From assembly GCA_030248065.1 (NCBI GenBank), contig JASAMV010008603.1, positions 49,265 through 113,264 of the forward strand: a stretch of 64,000 nt of DNA. Reading direction: 5' to 3'. Shown piece after piece: positions 45,401 through 57,500 of the stretch (the stretch's first letter is position 1; the number at the start of each line of letters is the position of its first letter). Below the pieces are notes generated by a model, which saw nothing but the letters and a program-made list of their open reading frames with translations, made no database searches and was not told the origin of the DNA. Origin of the DNA: Rhynchonema sp. JSB1_4 (taxonomy: Eukaryota; Nematoda; Chromadorea; Monhysterida; Xyalidae). The translations under genes and the position numbers were made by a program.

Positions 45401-47055
45401 CAATCAGTGGAACTGTTTGTGGTAAGGTAAAGGATTACATGAAATAGATTGAATTTAAAATGTGGCTAAACGATTCAGCCCGTGATCGTCGACACGAAAG
45501 AGCGGTCACCATCGGAGATATTGAAACAATTTGGTGGTAATTTGTTGTCGAAAGGTCGTGCATTGTTGCTAACGTACATGCGAGGTTTGTTGGACAATAT
45601 ATTGAAAGATATTGAGGATTAGTGAGTAAGTGGAAGGTAAATTTTGTGCGAACGAATGAGGGAAGGAGTTTATCGAGTAGGGTTTATTATTATATATGTT
45701 AATATAAAGTACGAAGTGCAGATTTGCATAGTGTGAGAAATTTTAAGCGGATGGTTTTGTCGTGACAGTTGTAAACGGATTAAATTCTTTCTTTTTGTAG
45801 GACGACTGGCGGAGGGTGTCAATTAAAGATTAAAATCTTTTTTTTGTAGGACGACTGGCGGAGGGTGTCAATATTCCATCTCATTATTGTCGGACTTTGA
45901 TCTCCATAGGTAGGATCTTTGATTGGAATATTTATAGTGGATCGGAAGTTGGTTTATTTTCTGAAATTTTGAGTGAGATGCTATTCGAGTGAATAATATA
46001 CTTTGACCATGGGAACGGGCAGACATGAGGAAAAGATTAGGTTTGATTTATAAAAGAATCTAATAGTTGAGAATTGTGACATTGATTGTTTCAGGGATAC
46101 CACATCCGTATTGGGGCGGTCACATGGTAAGGATTGTGTTGGATAAATTATTTGATGTAGTAAAGACTGCTACTTTCGATGGAGATTGTAAAATAAAGAC
46201 AAATTATTTCTGTTTCAGTGCATCAACAAGATGGACTACCAATGGACGCAGCACAATAAGGCGGCGCAAGAAGGCGAGTTGGGTATTCTGAGTGGAGATC
46301 AGTGGTACATGCGTGAAGGGTATGTATTATATTTTTTAACATGTTGTAGCTGTGCGGAAGTTTTTCGAGTCGGAGCTAAGAATAGATACTTGATTTTTTG
46401 CGTTTAATCTATTGTGAAAAGAAGTGAATCGTTAAAATTACACATATATATTTTTCATGGCGTGGTTTTCTCAGTATCATGCGGCTTGTGCAAACAATCG
46501 GCAGGGCAGTGCGAAATCCAAGTGACTGGGGTATGGTTGAATGAAGGGTTGTTAAAATGCAGTTTTTTAAATTAGTATAGAATATTTAAGAAGGAAGCTA
46601 AGTTGATTAGCTAGATTTGGATTGTAAAATTTAATGAGGTAAAATTTATTTTTGGTTATTCGAAATGGGTTTGAGCAGTTTCAATGGTGTTTATCATATT
46701 GAGGGTAACTATTGAGATTTAGAGAGTATTTATCAAGTAAGTTGGTGGTGAATCTATGGGGTAAGATTTTTTTGAAAATTGGGAAGATGGGTTGAAAACG
46801 TGTTTGAGAGTTGAAGAGTTCAAAGGGTGTCAACTAGAATTCAAACGATTAGATTGGAGGTTTATTAGATTTATGCAAAAATAGATTTTTACATATTCAG
46901 GCGCTGTCGTGATGATTGACTCTCGCATTGCGAATCGTACATTTTGTAACGGACTGTTGCCGTATTGGATGGAAGAACGGATTGAACGACACATGAATTG
47001 TATGGAGTTAGTTAGAAAACTGAAATTGTTTCACGCGAAATGGCAACCAGATTAG
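39478..47055 (+). CDS. XPD-family iron-sulphur DNA helicase, FANCJ/RTEL1 type
   Basis: Superfamily 2 helicase of the group that unwinds D-loops and G-quadruplexes. Likely first exon MCSSRKRVRA (39478). Q-motif region IKVGFNVPGEVYPQQ (40.38 kb); Walker A CPTGSGKSS (exon 40680-40772); motif Ia IFASQTQAQSANLIERF (40.96-41.09 kb); four iron-sulphur cysteines in MCIHELL, GCEIL, GCKYF and VCPYY; Walker B ALDE at 42540 with AHN supplied by the next exon (42717-42809). Then MLSATLLPK (motif III-like), GRLAEGVNIPS (45850), GIPHPYWGGHM, GDQWYMREG, motif VI QTIGRAVRNPSDWG (near 46490), and the final exon ending HAKWQPD, stop at 47055. SGDQWY and NPSDWGAV favour FANCJ/RTEL1 over DDX11. The DEAH-splitting intron has a non-canonical donor (ATGAGT). 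Some N-terminal exon joints between 39.75 and 40.28 kb do not phase. The 3' exons are duplicated downstream. Confidence 0.85.
45801..45823 (+). repeat. Local 49-bp duplication of a helicase exon start
   Basis: The acceptor and first 20 nt of the exon coding GRLAEGVN (TTTTGTAG then GACGACTGGCGGAGGGTGTC) occur at 45793-45820 and again at 45841-45869; only the second continues into the full exon. This lies exactly at the left edge of the large duplicated block. Confidence 0.85.
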
Positions 47056-47995
47056 ATCTATTGTTTGTTTGGATGTAATTTTGATGAAAAATGTGTGACG
47101 TAATTGCAATGCATGTCAAAGTTTGTTTGTTATACGGGTGTGGAGTCAGCTGGTATATTGTGCGTGTTTTGTGTTTTATATATGTTTTACAAGTTTTTGA
47201 CAGTCAAAAAGTGAGTTTTGTTTTTGTCTTTTACATTGTTTTTTCTTTGTGATATATCAATGTTTTTGTTTTCAGTTTTATGTTCGAGATTTGGTTAGGA
47301 CGTCTTTGGCTCTAAAGTGCGAAGAGAGTTAGGAAAAATGTATATGGGCGAATGAGATGGATCTGTTCCGAAAGAAATTAAATGATTTCGAAAAGCGGTT
47401 TTGCATATGGTGATATGTATGAGTCATTTGGACGACTGTTTCTGTGAGTTCTCACTTATTTCAAAAAGTTTTTCAATTTGAGAACATTTGCAAGTGGTTT
47501 CGAGGCATGACGTGTTTTGATAGGATATCCGGTTTGAATTATATTTAGCATGGTAGTATTCGTGAGAATTGTAATTTGAAGGAAATTTTTCACGGCTCAG
47601 ATTTTTGAAGAATTGTATGTTGTTATATAACAAAATTTATTTGTCTTTTTTCTGGATGCAAGAGAAATACGAGAAGATGATTTTGGTGACTAGATTCATC
47701 GTGAACTTTGGATTTTTTGTACATATATCTTCTTGGTTGTTATATATTGTTGAGTTGATTTTGATATTGTTGTCTATGGAGCGGTGTACGTGAAAATTGA
47801 AGATTTGTTTGTGTTGCCTTTCACGAAGTCAATATATACTGAGGTAAAATTCTTTCAGTTGCATTTATTTCGTTGTGTTGTGGTTTTGTACTTTGTTATT
47901 ATGGATTTGACTGTTTTAGGGTTTTTATGGTACTTCATTGATTTTGTAAAATTGATATGAGAAAATGTTGGGATTGAAAAGTCAAATTGGATAAA
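45840..47995 (+). repeat. Unit A1 of the duplicated helicase 3' region
   Basis: Intact copy containing the last helicase exons and about 0.9 kb of downstream sequence. It is matched by A2 (48108-49868, inverted), A3 (49869-51062, inverted and degraded) and A4 (51070-53213, direct). The reading frame is open only in this copy. Confidence 0.9.
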
Positions 47996-48107
47996 ATTAT
48001 ATAATAAAAAATTGATATTTCTTTCATTCTCATAATCTTTTTTTTTTTCAAATCCAAGTTCACATACTAGCTACCGATTTTTTTTTCAGAAAAAACAATT
48101 AAAGAAC

Positions 48108-49868
48108 AACAACATACAATTCTTCAAAAATCTGAGCCGTGAAAAATTTCCTTCAATTACAATTCTCAAATACTCTTCAACCGATATCTCCACTCATCCT
48201 CGAAACCACTTGCAAAATGTCTCAAATTGAAAAACTTTTTGAAATAAGTGAGAACTACAGAAACAGTCGTCCAAATGACTCATACATATCACCATAACAA
48301 CCGCTTTTCGAAAATCATTAATTTCTTTCGGAACAGATCCATCTCATCCGCCCATATACATTTTTCCAACTCTCTTCGCACTTTAGAGCCAAAGACGTCC
48401 TAACCAAATCTCGAACATAAAACTGAAAACAAAAACATTGATATATCACAAAGAAAAAACAATGTAAAAGACAAAAACAAAACTCACTTTTTGACTGTCA
48501 AAAACTTGTAAAACATATATAAAACACAAAACACGCACAATATACCAGCTGACTCCACACCCGTATAACAAACAAACTTTGACATGCATTGCAGATTACG
48601 TCACACATTTTTCATGCAAAAATTACATCCAAACAAACAATAGGATCTAATCTGGTTGCCATTTCGCGTGAAACAATTTCAGTTTTTCTAACTAACTCCA
48701 TACAATTCATGTGTTGTTCAATCCGTTCTTCCATCCAATACGGCAACAGTCCGTTACAAAATGTAATGATTCGCAGATGCGAGAGTCAAATCATCACGAC
48801 ACGGCGCGCTGAAATATGTAAAAATCTATTTTTGCATAAATCTAATAAACCTCCAATCTAATCGTTTGAATATACTAGTTGACACCCTTTGAACTCTTCA
48901 ACTCTCAAACACGTTTTCAACCCATCTTCCCAATTTTCAAAAAAATCTTACCCCATAGATTCACCACCAACTTACTTGATAAATACTCTCTAAATCTCAA
49001 TAGTTACCCTCAATATGATAAACACCATTGAAACTGCTCAAACCCATTTCGAATAACCAAAAAATAAATTTTACCTCATTAAAATTTTACAATCCAAATC
49101 TAGCTAATCAACTTAGCTTCCTTCTTAAATATTCTGAGATACTAATTTAAAAAACTGCATTTCAACAACCCTTCATTCAACCATACCCCAGTCACTTGGA
49201 TTTCGCACTGCCCTGCCGATTGTTTGCACAAGCCGCATGATACTGAAAAAACCACGCCATGTAAAAATATATATGTGTAATTTTAACGATTCACTTCTTT
49301 TCACAATAGATTAAAACGCAAAAAATCAAGTATCTATTCTTAGCTCCGACTCGAAAAACTTCCGCACAGCTACAACATGTTAAAAAAATATAATACATAC
49401 CCTTCACGATGTACCACTGATCTCCACTCAGAATACCCAACTCGCCTTCTTGCGCCGCCTTATTGCGCTGCGTCCATTGGTAGTCCATCTTGTTGATGCA
49501 CTGAAACAGAAATAATTTGTCTTTATTTTACAATCTCCATCGAAAGTAGCAGTCTTTACTACGATCAAATAATTTATCCAACACAATCCTTACCATGTGA
49601 CCGCCCCAATACGGATGTGGTATCCCCTGAAACAATCAAATGTCACAATTCTCAACTATTAGATTCTTTTATCAATCAAACCTAATCTTTTCCTCATGTC
49701 TGCCCGTTCCCATGGTCAAAGTATATTATTCACTCAAATAGCATCTCACTCAAAAATTTCAAGAAATAAACCAAGCTTCCGATCCACTATAAATATTCCA
49801 ATCAAAGATCCTACCTATGGAGATCAAAGTCCGACAATAATGAGATGGAATATCCGACACCCTCCGCC
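48108..49868 (-). repeat. Inverted copy A2 of 45.85-47.63 kb
   Basis: Reverse complement of A1 from about 47625 back to about 45853, with a few substitutions and single-base gaps. The strand-specific base bias is inverted here (A/C-rich plus strand), as expected for a flipped piece of the T/G-rich block. About 110 bp of other sequence (47996-48107) separates it from A1. Confidence 0.9.
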
Positions 49869-51062
49869 AACAGTCAACGTACAATAATTTTGTTATATAC
49901 AACATATATTCTTCAAATCTGCTAAAATTTCCTTCAATTCTCACGAACTAATTATGCTAAATAATAATCAAACCGGATATCCTATCAAACACGTCATGCC
50001 CCTCGAAGCATGCAGTTGTTGGATTGAAAAACTTTTTGAACGAGCCCAAGAAATTAATAACAATCGTCCAATAACCCATACAATTATCATATGAAACTGT
50101 TTTCGAAATCATTTAATTTTGTTTATATACATTTTTCTAATCTTCGCACTTTAGAGCCAAGAGGAGTGCCACCAAAATTTTGAACATAAAACTGAAAAAA
50201 ACAAACATTGCACAGAAACAATGTAAAAGGACAAAAACAAACTCACTTTTTGACTGTCACTCGTAAAACATATATAAAACACAATACGTATAAATCAGTC
50301 GACACCGTAATACACAAATTTGACACTATAATTACGTTATATATTTTTCATCAATGTATTGAAGTGCAAACATAGTCTAATCTGTCGGCGCTGAGATTTT
50401 CAGTTTTCCATGTTTTTTACCTTAAATTCGATGTGTCGTCCCACGTTTCTTCCATTTCTAATACGTCCGTTACAAATTGTACGATTTTGCTAAAAATGCC
50501 AATCATCACGGACAGCGCCTGAATATGTAAAATTATTTTCGTCAGACCTCCAATCAATGTTTGAATTCTAGTTGAGGATCGGAATTTCCAAATTATATTT
50601 TCACCCATCTTCCCAATTTTCAAATTACCGATAGGTCCCAACTTACTTGTCATAAATGCATAGTCTGATATGATAAACACCATCTAAATATTCGAAATAA
50701 CTATTTACCATTAAATTTTATATTCTAAAATTAGCTACTCAACTTAGCTTTCTTCTCTTTATGGATTTTAGCACCCTTCATTTTACCATACTGTCGGACG
50801 CCGATCGCAGAAGCCGAACGCCGCATGAACAGATGTGTATTTTAACGATTTTTCACTTCTTTTCACATAGATTAACGCAAAATCAAATGTTTTGTTCTAG
50901 TTTTTGAATTTTTTTAGTCTTCCGCACAGCTACACATGTTAAAAAATATAATACATACCCTTCACGCATGTACCACTGATCTCCACTCAGATACCCACTC
51001 GCCTCTGCGCCGCCTTATTGTGCTGCGTCCATTGGTAGTCCATCTTGTTGATGCACTGAACA
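49869..51062 (-). repeat. Second inverted copy A3, heavily degraded
   Basis: Starts again at the sequence matching about 47640 and runs back to about 46205, but with very many deletions, so 1.43 kb of source is represented by 1.19 kb. Losses are scattered through exons and introns alike. No intact exon remains. The pattern resembles uncorrected sequencing errors more than neutral decay, since the neighbouring copies are almost identical. Confidence 0.85.
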
Positions 51063-51069
51063 GAGACAA

Positions 51070-53213
51070 TTTTGTCTTTTTTTTGTAGGACGACTGGCGG
51101 AGGGTGTCAATATTCCATCATTATTGTCCGATGTCAGGTTGAGAATTGAGATGTTTATTTTCTGAAATCTTGAGTGAGATGCTATTCGAGTGGAGAAATA
51201 ATATACTTCCAGCCATAGGAACGGGCAGACATGAGGAAAAGATTAGGTTTGATTTATAGAAGAATTCGAATAGTTTTGAATTGTGACATTGATTGTTTCA
51301 GGTATACTGCACATCCGACTTTTGGGGCGGGTCACATGGGTAAGGATTGTGTTGGATAAATTATTTGATGTAGTAAAGACTTCTACTTTCGAGTGAGAGA
51401 TTGTAAAATAAAGACAAATTATTTCTGTTTCAGTGCATCAACAAGATGGACTACCAATGGACGCAGCACACGGATAAGGCGGCGCAAGAAGGCGAGTTGG
51501 GTATTCTGAGTGGAGATTACAGTGGTACATGCGTGAAGGGTATGTATTATATTTTTTAACATGTTGTAGCTGTGCGGAAGTTTTTCGAGTCGGAGCTAAG
51601 AATAGATACTTGATTTTTTGCGTTTAATCTATTGTGAAAAGAAGTGAATCGTTAAAATTACACATATATATTTTTCATGGCGTGGTTTTTTCAGTATCAT
51701 GCGGCTTGTGCAAACAATCGGCAGGGCAGTGCGAAATCCAAGTGACTGGGGTATGGTTGAATGAAGGGTTGTTAAAATGCAGTTTTTTAAATTAGTATAG
51801 AATATTTAAGAAGGAAGCTAAGTTGATTAGCTAGATTTGGATTGTAAAATTTAATGAGGTAAAATTTATTTTTGGTTATTCGAAATGGGTTTGAGCAGTT
51901 TCAATGGTGTTTATCATATTGAGGGTAACTATTGAGATTTAGAGAGTATTTATCAAGTAAGTTGGTGGTGAATCTATGGGGTAAGATTTTTTTGAAAATT
52001 GGGAAGATGGGTTGAAAACGTGTTTGAGAGTTGAAGAGTTCAAAGGGTGTCAACTAGAATTCAAACGATTAGATTGGAGGTTTATTAGATTTATGCAAAA
52101 ATAGATTTTTACATATTCAGGCGCTGTCGTGATGATTGACTCTCGCATTGCGAATCGTACATTTTGTAACGGACTGTTGCCGTATTGGATGGAAGAACGG
52201 ATTGAACGACACATGAATTGTATGGAGTTAGTTAGAAAACTGAAATTGTTTCACGCGAAATGGCAACCAGATTAGATCTATTGTTTGTTTGGATGTAATT
52301 TTGATGAAAAATGTGTGACGTAATTGCAATGCATGTCAAAGTTTGTTTGTTATACGGGTGTGGAGTCAGCTGGTATATTGTGCGTGTTTTGTGTTTTATA
52401 TATGTTTTACAAGTTTTTGACAGTCAAAAAGTGAGTTTTGTTTTTGTCTTTTACATTGTTTTTTCTTTGTGATATATCAATGTTTTTGTTTTCAGTTTTA
52501 TGTTCGAGATTTGGTTAGCACGTCTTTGGCTCTAAAGTGCGAAGAGAGTTAGGAAAAATGTATATGGGCGAATGAGATGGATCTGTTCCGAATGAAATTA
52601 AATGATTTCGAAAAGCGGTTTTGCATATGGTGATATGTATGAGTCATTTGGACGACTGTTTCTGTGAGTTCTGACTTATTTCAAAAAGTTTTTCAATTTG
52701 AGAACATTTGCAAGTGGTTTCGAGGCATGACGTGTTTTGATAGGATATCCGGTTTGAATTATATTTAGCATGGTAGTATTCGTGAGAATTGTAATTTGAA
52801 GGAAATTTTTCACGGCTCAGATTTTTGAAGAATTGTATGTTGTTATATAACAAAATTTATTTGTCTTTTTTCTGGATGCAAGAGAAATACGAGGAGATGA
52901 TTTTGGTGACTAGATTCATCGTGAACTTTGGATTTTTTGTACATATATCTTCTTGGTTGTTATATATTGTTGAGTTGATTTTGATATTGTTGTCTATGGA
53001 GCGGTGTACGTGAAAATTGAAGATTTGTTTGTGTTGCCTTTCACGAAGTCAATATATGCTGAGGTAAAATTCTTTCAGTTGCATTTATTTCGTTGTGTTG
53101 TGGTTTTGTACTTTGTTATTATGGATTTGACTGTTTTAGGGTTTTTATGGTACTTGATTGATTTTGTAAAATTGATATGAGAAAATGTTGGGATTGAAAA
53201 GTCAAATTGGATA
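51070..53213 (+). pseudogene. Direct copy A4 of the helicase 3' exons, frame broken
   Basis: Matches A1 at an offset of 5220 bp. From about 51541 rightwards it is nearly identical, including the exons with GAVVMIDSRI and the stop. Left of that it has indels: the GRLAEGVN exon is truncated, the exon with GIPHPYW has extra and missing bases, and the GELGILSGDQWY exon carries a 3-nt and a 2-nt insertion that shift the frame. It has no link to upstream helicase exons. Either a partial pseudogene or an assembly product. Confidence 0.8.
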
Positions 53214-53650
53214 AAAAATTGATATAATAAGAAATGTTGTGGTGTTGAATATGTGAATGATTTGCGTTTTCTATTTTATGCAAGCTGCACAAAGTGCAGT
53301 TATCATTTCTTAATTATGTGAAGAAATTGGTGTTCTGTACGAAAAATTTTGAAACATAAGTGAATTTTGATAGTAATTCGAAAAAGGGTTTGATTTGTTT
53401 GAATTTTAGATCGTTGGACGCAAAATGAGGAATCGGGAAAGGGACTGATGAAAGAGTAGCGAGTGAGATGGGCTGTTTTTCATCAGAAATTGGAGAAAGA
53501 AGTCTAGGATTAGAGATGTCTGGAAATTCGAATGTTAGTGGGATGAAGGGAAACATTTTGATGATGTATGTCTTTGAGTTGTATTGTTTAAGGAAGTTTT
53601 GGAACGTAGTATATATGATTTGAGAAAAATAATGATCTGTAATAATTTGA

Positions 53651-54462
53651 TTGCAGTTAAATCGTGATACATTCTCAAGCGAAGATGAGTTCGTGCAGTG
53701 TGTTGACAGCGAAAACGATATGTCGAAAGACAATGAGATAAATAATGATGAATGGCAGGTCAGTTTGAGAAAGGAATTTATGAGGAAAAGGTTGCAAATG
53801 AAATCTAGATCATCTTTTTCAAGCATAGATGTAAATGTTAAGAAATTTTTGGACGTAATATATTTGGGAAAAAGATTTACTGTTCTAGGTTTGGAAATGA
53901 AAAGGTTGAGATGATGTTAAGTATGATTTTCGTTTTAGACGGCGTGTGGTGGACAGCGTGGGTTTTGCACAGACGACGATTCGATTGATGATTGTACAAG
54001 TCCGTCGAAATGGTTGCGCAGGCGAGCAAGTGCTCATGAATTTGCTTCGCAAGCTTCGGGTTTGTTGTCGGAATTCAACCGGCATCGAAAAGATGGGTCG
54101 GAGTTGTCGGGTAAGAATGAATGTTTCTAAATCGTTGTGGAATAAGGAATTTTTAGTTACGTAAATACGTAGTTATGTGGAATTAGAAAGTTGTATTGAA
54201 ATGGTTGTATTTAGGATGCACTGTTTATGGTGTAGATAAGTTTGTTGAGCGTGTAGTGATCAGCATATATTTGTTGTTTTTTTGTGTCGTGTTTTTTTTC
54301 GCATAAGGGTGAATTTTTTTAGAATCGGAAGTTGAAATCGACGTTGAGACAGTGGGGGAACAGAACGAGGTGGAGAAGCGGATTGTGAAAGGTGAGGATA
54401 GAATGTATTAAATGTTGCTTAATTTAGGTTTCATTTGGAATAAAATGTAGGAATATTTTGGT

Positions 54463-54529
<67 letters not shown>

Positions 54530-57500
54530 AGAGTAAGGGAGTTCTATATAAAAATGTAAATTAGAGAATTATAGTTATAAAATTGGATAATTGTGAGCAG
54601 ATAGAAATGTTTTTGCTGCTGTTTTTTTTTTGACTTGCAATGTGGTTGATTCCCGCTGATAATGATTCTTTGATGTGTTTTAGGGTATTGCAGTTGTAAA
54701 CGGTTGTTGTTTTTCAGGACCCGAGAGAAGAGGTACGAGTTGTCACACTTTGACACCATTCGAAGAACTTCCGAGAATTGAAGAGCCGTGTTCGGCATCG
54801 GTTCTAAAGAGGAAAGTATCTAGTTCTGCTGACACATCTGGCGCGGACGACATTCTGACAAATTACAAGAATCTTCGCAGAGACGCGATTGAACGTGTGA
54901 GTTTTATAAGTAACTGATGAGTCAAAGATTAATTGTTGTAGTTCGTTTAAAGTGTCATAGGGTTTACAATGTGGTGAGAAAAGTGTGGTATATTTGTTTC
55001 AAACGTGTGTAATAATAAGTGCAGTGTAAGAATTTGACATTTTTCATGTTTTTGTAGGCTCACTGGGAAATTAGTGCAATAAATTATTCGGAGGTATCAA
55101 AGGATGAGCGAAATCAAGTATGCTCCAATTTGCTTCAAATTGGACCATTTGTTGAGCGGTGAGTTTTGACTTTGAATTGTGATAATTTTTATTTGAGTTT
55201 AAATAAGGTTTTATTTCTGTTTCAATGATGAAAGAAATTAGTTTTTGTGCATGTTTCAAGGTCGCAAACGCGTGGTTTTGTAAGTAGAATGATTGAGGTA
55301 GCGTCGTAATTGGGGAATTATTTAAAATAGTTGATTGGATTTTTGTATTAAATCAGGATCAATTTGTACGTTGATTACAAAGAAGATGACGAGGCGTTAT
55401 GTGACAAGCGGGATCCGGATTGTTTGGTTTTTCATCGAGACGTTGATATAGCGGCGTCCACAATTGCATGTATAATGGCTGGCGTGAACAACTATCCGAT
55501 TTTCAACTGTTGTCCGATGAAATTTGTATCAGCGCAATACCGGGTGTCGACAGCATATTATGATCTTAGGTTAGATTTTTAAATTTATTTTTTCTTGGGA
55601 AAAATGGCGAGACGTATAAACGAATTAATAAGCGTTGAGAATGAAATAATAAGTACAGTAAATTTTGTGGGAACGTAATCGGCGGTTATTTTTTAGTTCG
55701 TATTTTAAGGAACTTTTTTTATGATGTTGAAAAGTTGGAAACATGGGTTTGTCAGTGGCAAATAACTTTGTATTATATTAAAATAGTGTTCTTTTGTATA
55801 TAAAAAATTGTTTTCAGACAGGATCAGTCAATGGCGTACATGGCAACAAAAATGGATGGACTGTCGTGGTTGAATGTGCGACATTACGACTTTTTCATGA
55901 CGTTTGATCAGGATTGTCGTGTGCGAATTCAACCCACGCGATGCCTGACTGTTCAGGTTGTTTTCTACATTTTTAGAAGAGTAAAAGTCGAAAATGCAAA
56001 TATGTTAGTATAATTTTCGATTTATAGAGTTGGTGTTTTAAATGTGTTATTAGGTTTGCGAAGTTTAGTGATAATCTGTGGTGATGATTCTTTTTATAAA
56101 ATGAAGTTTTTTATGTAGGAAATGGAACGTGCGCTTCGAACTCATGCCCGGAGAGTCGTTTTGCCGTCAGTTGGTAGCGATGAGGCTAGCGTGATCTTGC
56201 ATCAACTTGCGAACGTAGATGTGGAGTCTGCGGTTGGCTTCGGACGAGATTATCTGGGTCTTGACTATTTGGTTTGTTTAGGGATATGTGGAATTTTTTA
56301 AGATGTGGTCTATATTAGCTTAATTATAACCAGATAGTTTCGAATGTAGTAGAATAAAAGTATAAAGTTGGTTCTTGATAGTTTTTTATATAATTGACAA
56401 TCTAGGTCTTGTGAAGAGGTGTTGAATGAGCTGCTGTTGATTTTATGAATTTAACGATGGCAATAAAATTTATACAGGTGAGTACGCGTATATGTACAAT
56501 GTCGGAGTGTGCGGATTATTTGCGAATAACTACGCGAATTGTATCAATGACAAAGTTGGAATCGGAGATTTCTGCCAAGCGATGGACATCAAAAGATCTG
56601 GAATCGAAGCAGTTTGATTACTTAATAGTGCAACATCGATGGTTGGGGAATCCGAGACATATTCATCCAGCAGTTCGAGGCAGCCAGAGACGAAGTATAA
56701 AGACGAAGTCGATTGATGAACGGTGGGTATTAAGTATTTTTTTTGAAGTTATTGTTCATATGAACCGATTTATTGTTAAAGTAAATAATTTGAAAATTAT
56801 ATAGCACGGTAATGACGGTGTATTGTAGGAATAAATTATGATGCGGTATGATTTGTTTTAAGGTATATGATTAATGGATATAGGCGTTTTGTTGCGTTTT
56901 TTTTAATATTGGTAGTAGTTTAGAATGTAAACGTTCTGTGGTTTGTAGATTACATAGGATAAGACGAGTTTTATTATTGGAATTGTCCAAAACTTATTCA
57001 TAGTTATAGAATTTGGCATTCTGAGTTAATGTTGTCGAAAATAATTAGATTGAGAATTTCTTGCTTGGTTGTTAATTGATGCTCAATAGTTGGATATTTG
57101 TATAACATTTGTGATAACGTGAAAGAAACTTTTTGTAGGACACGATTTCCATCGAGTCTGTATCAGCCAATTACTGTCAAACACAACTGGGTGGGATCTG
57201 CTCGAATGCGAACGGTTCAATCGTTGTTATTGAATCGGTTTTCAACGGCGGCTGGTTGTCGAATTTCGGCAAGTGATCTGGCACATTTGAAACCGATAAA
57301 TGCGAGTCGTACTTATCATTGGCAACATAAGCGTCTCGAGGTAAATAGATGGGGAAACGAGATTTAGAAATTGTATATGATGCTTGCGGACAAGGGGTTG
57401 AGAGATAGATTTTTATTTTTGGGAAATTTTTTTCGGGACCATTTTTATTTTTCCGAAATTTTTTTCGGGACAGTTTCGGGCAAAACGGTTTTTTTTCGAA

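Noticed and set aside
47605..47793. Small plus-strand gene after the helicase (62-codon frame, repeated at 52825)
   Set aside because: The repeat is explained by the A1/A4 duplication, and the frame has no splice context or recognisable content.
56490..56610. Alternative frame at 56.5 kb reading YMYNVGVCGLF as an extracellular domain
   Set aside because: It is out of phase with the previous exon (ending GLDYL) and soon reaches a stop. The other frame joins both neighbours in phase.
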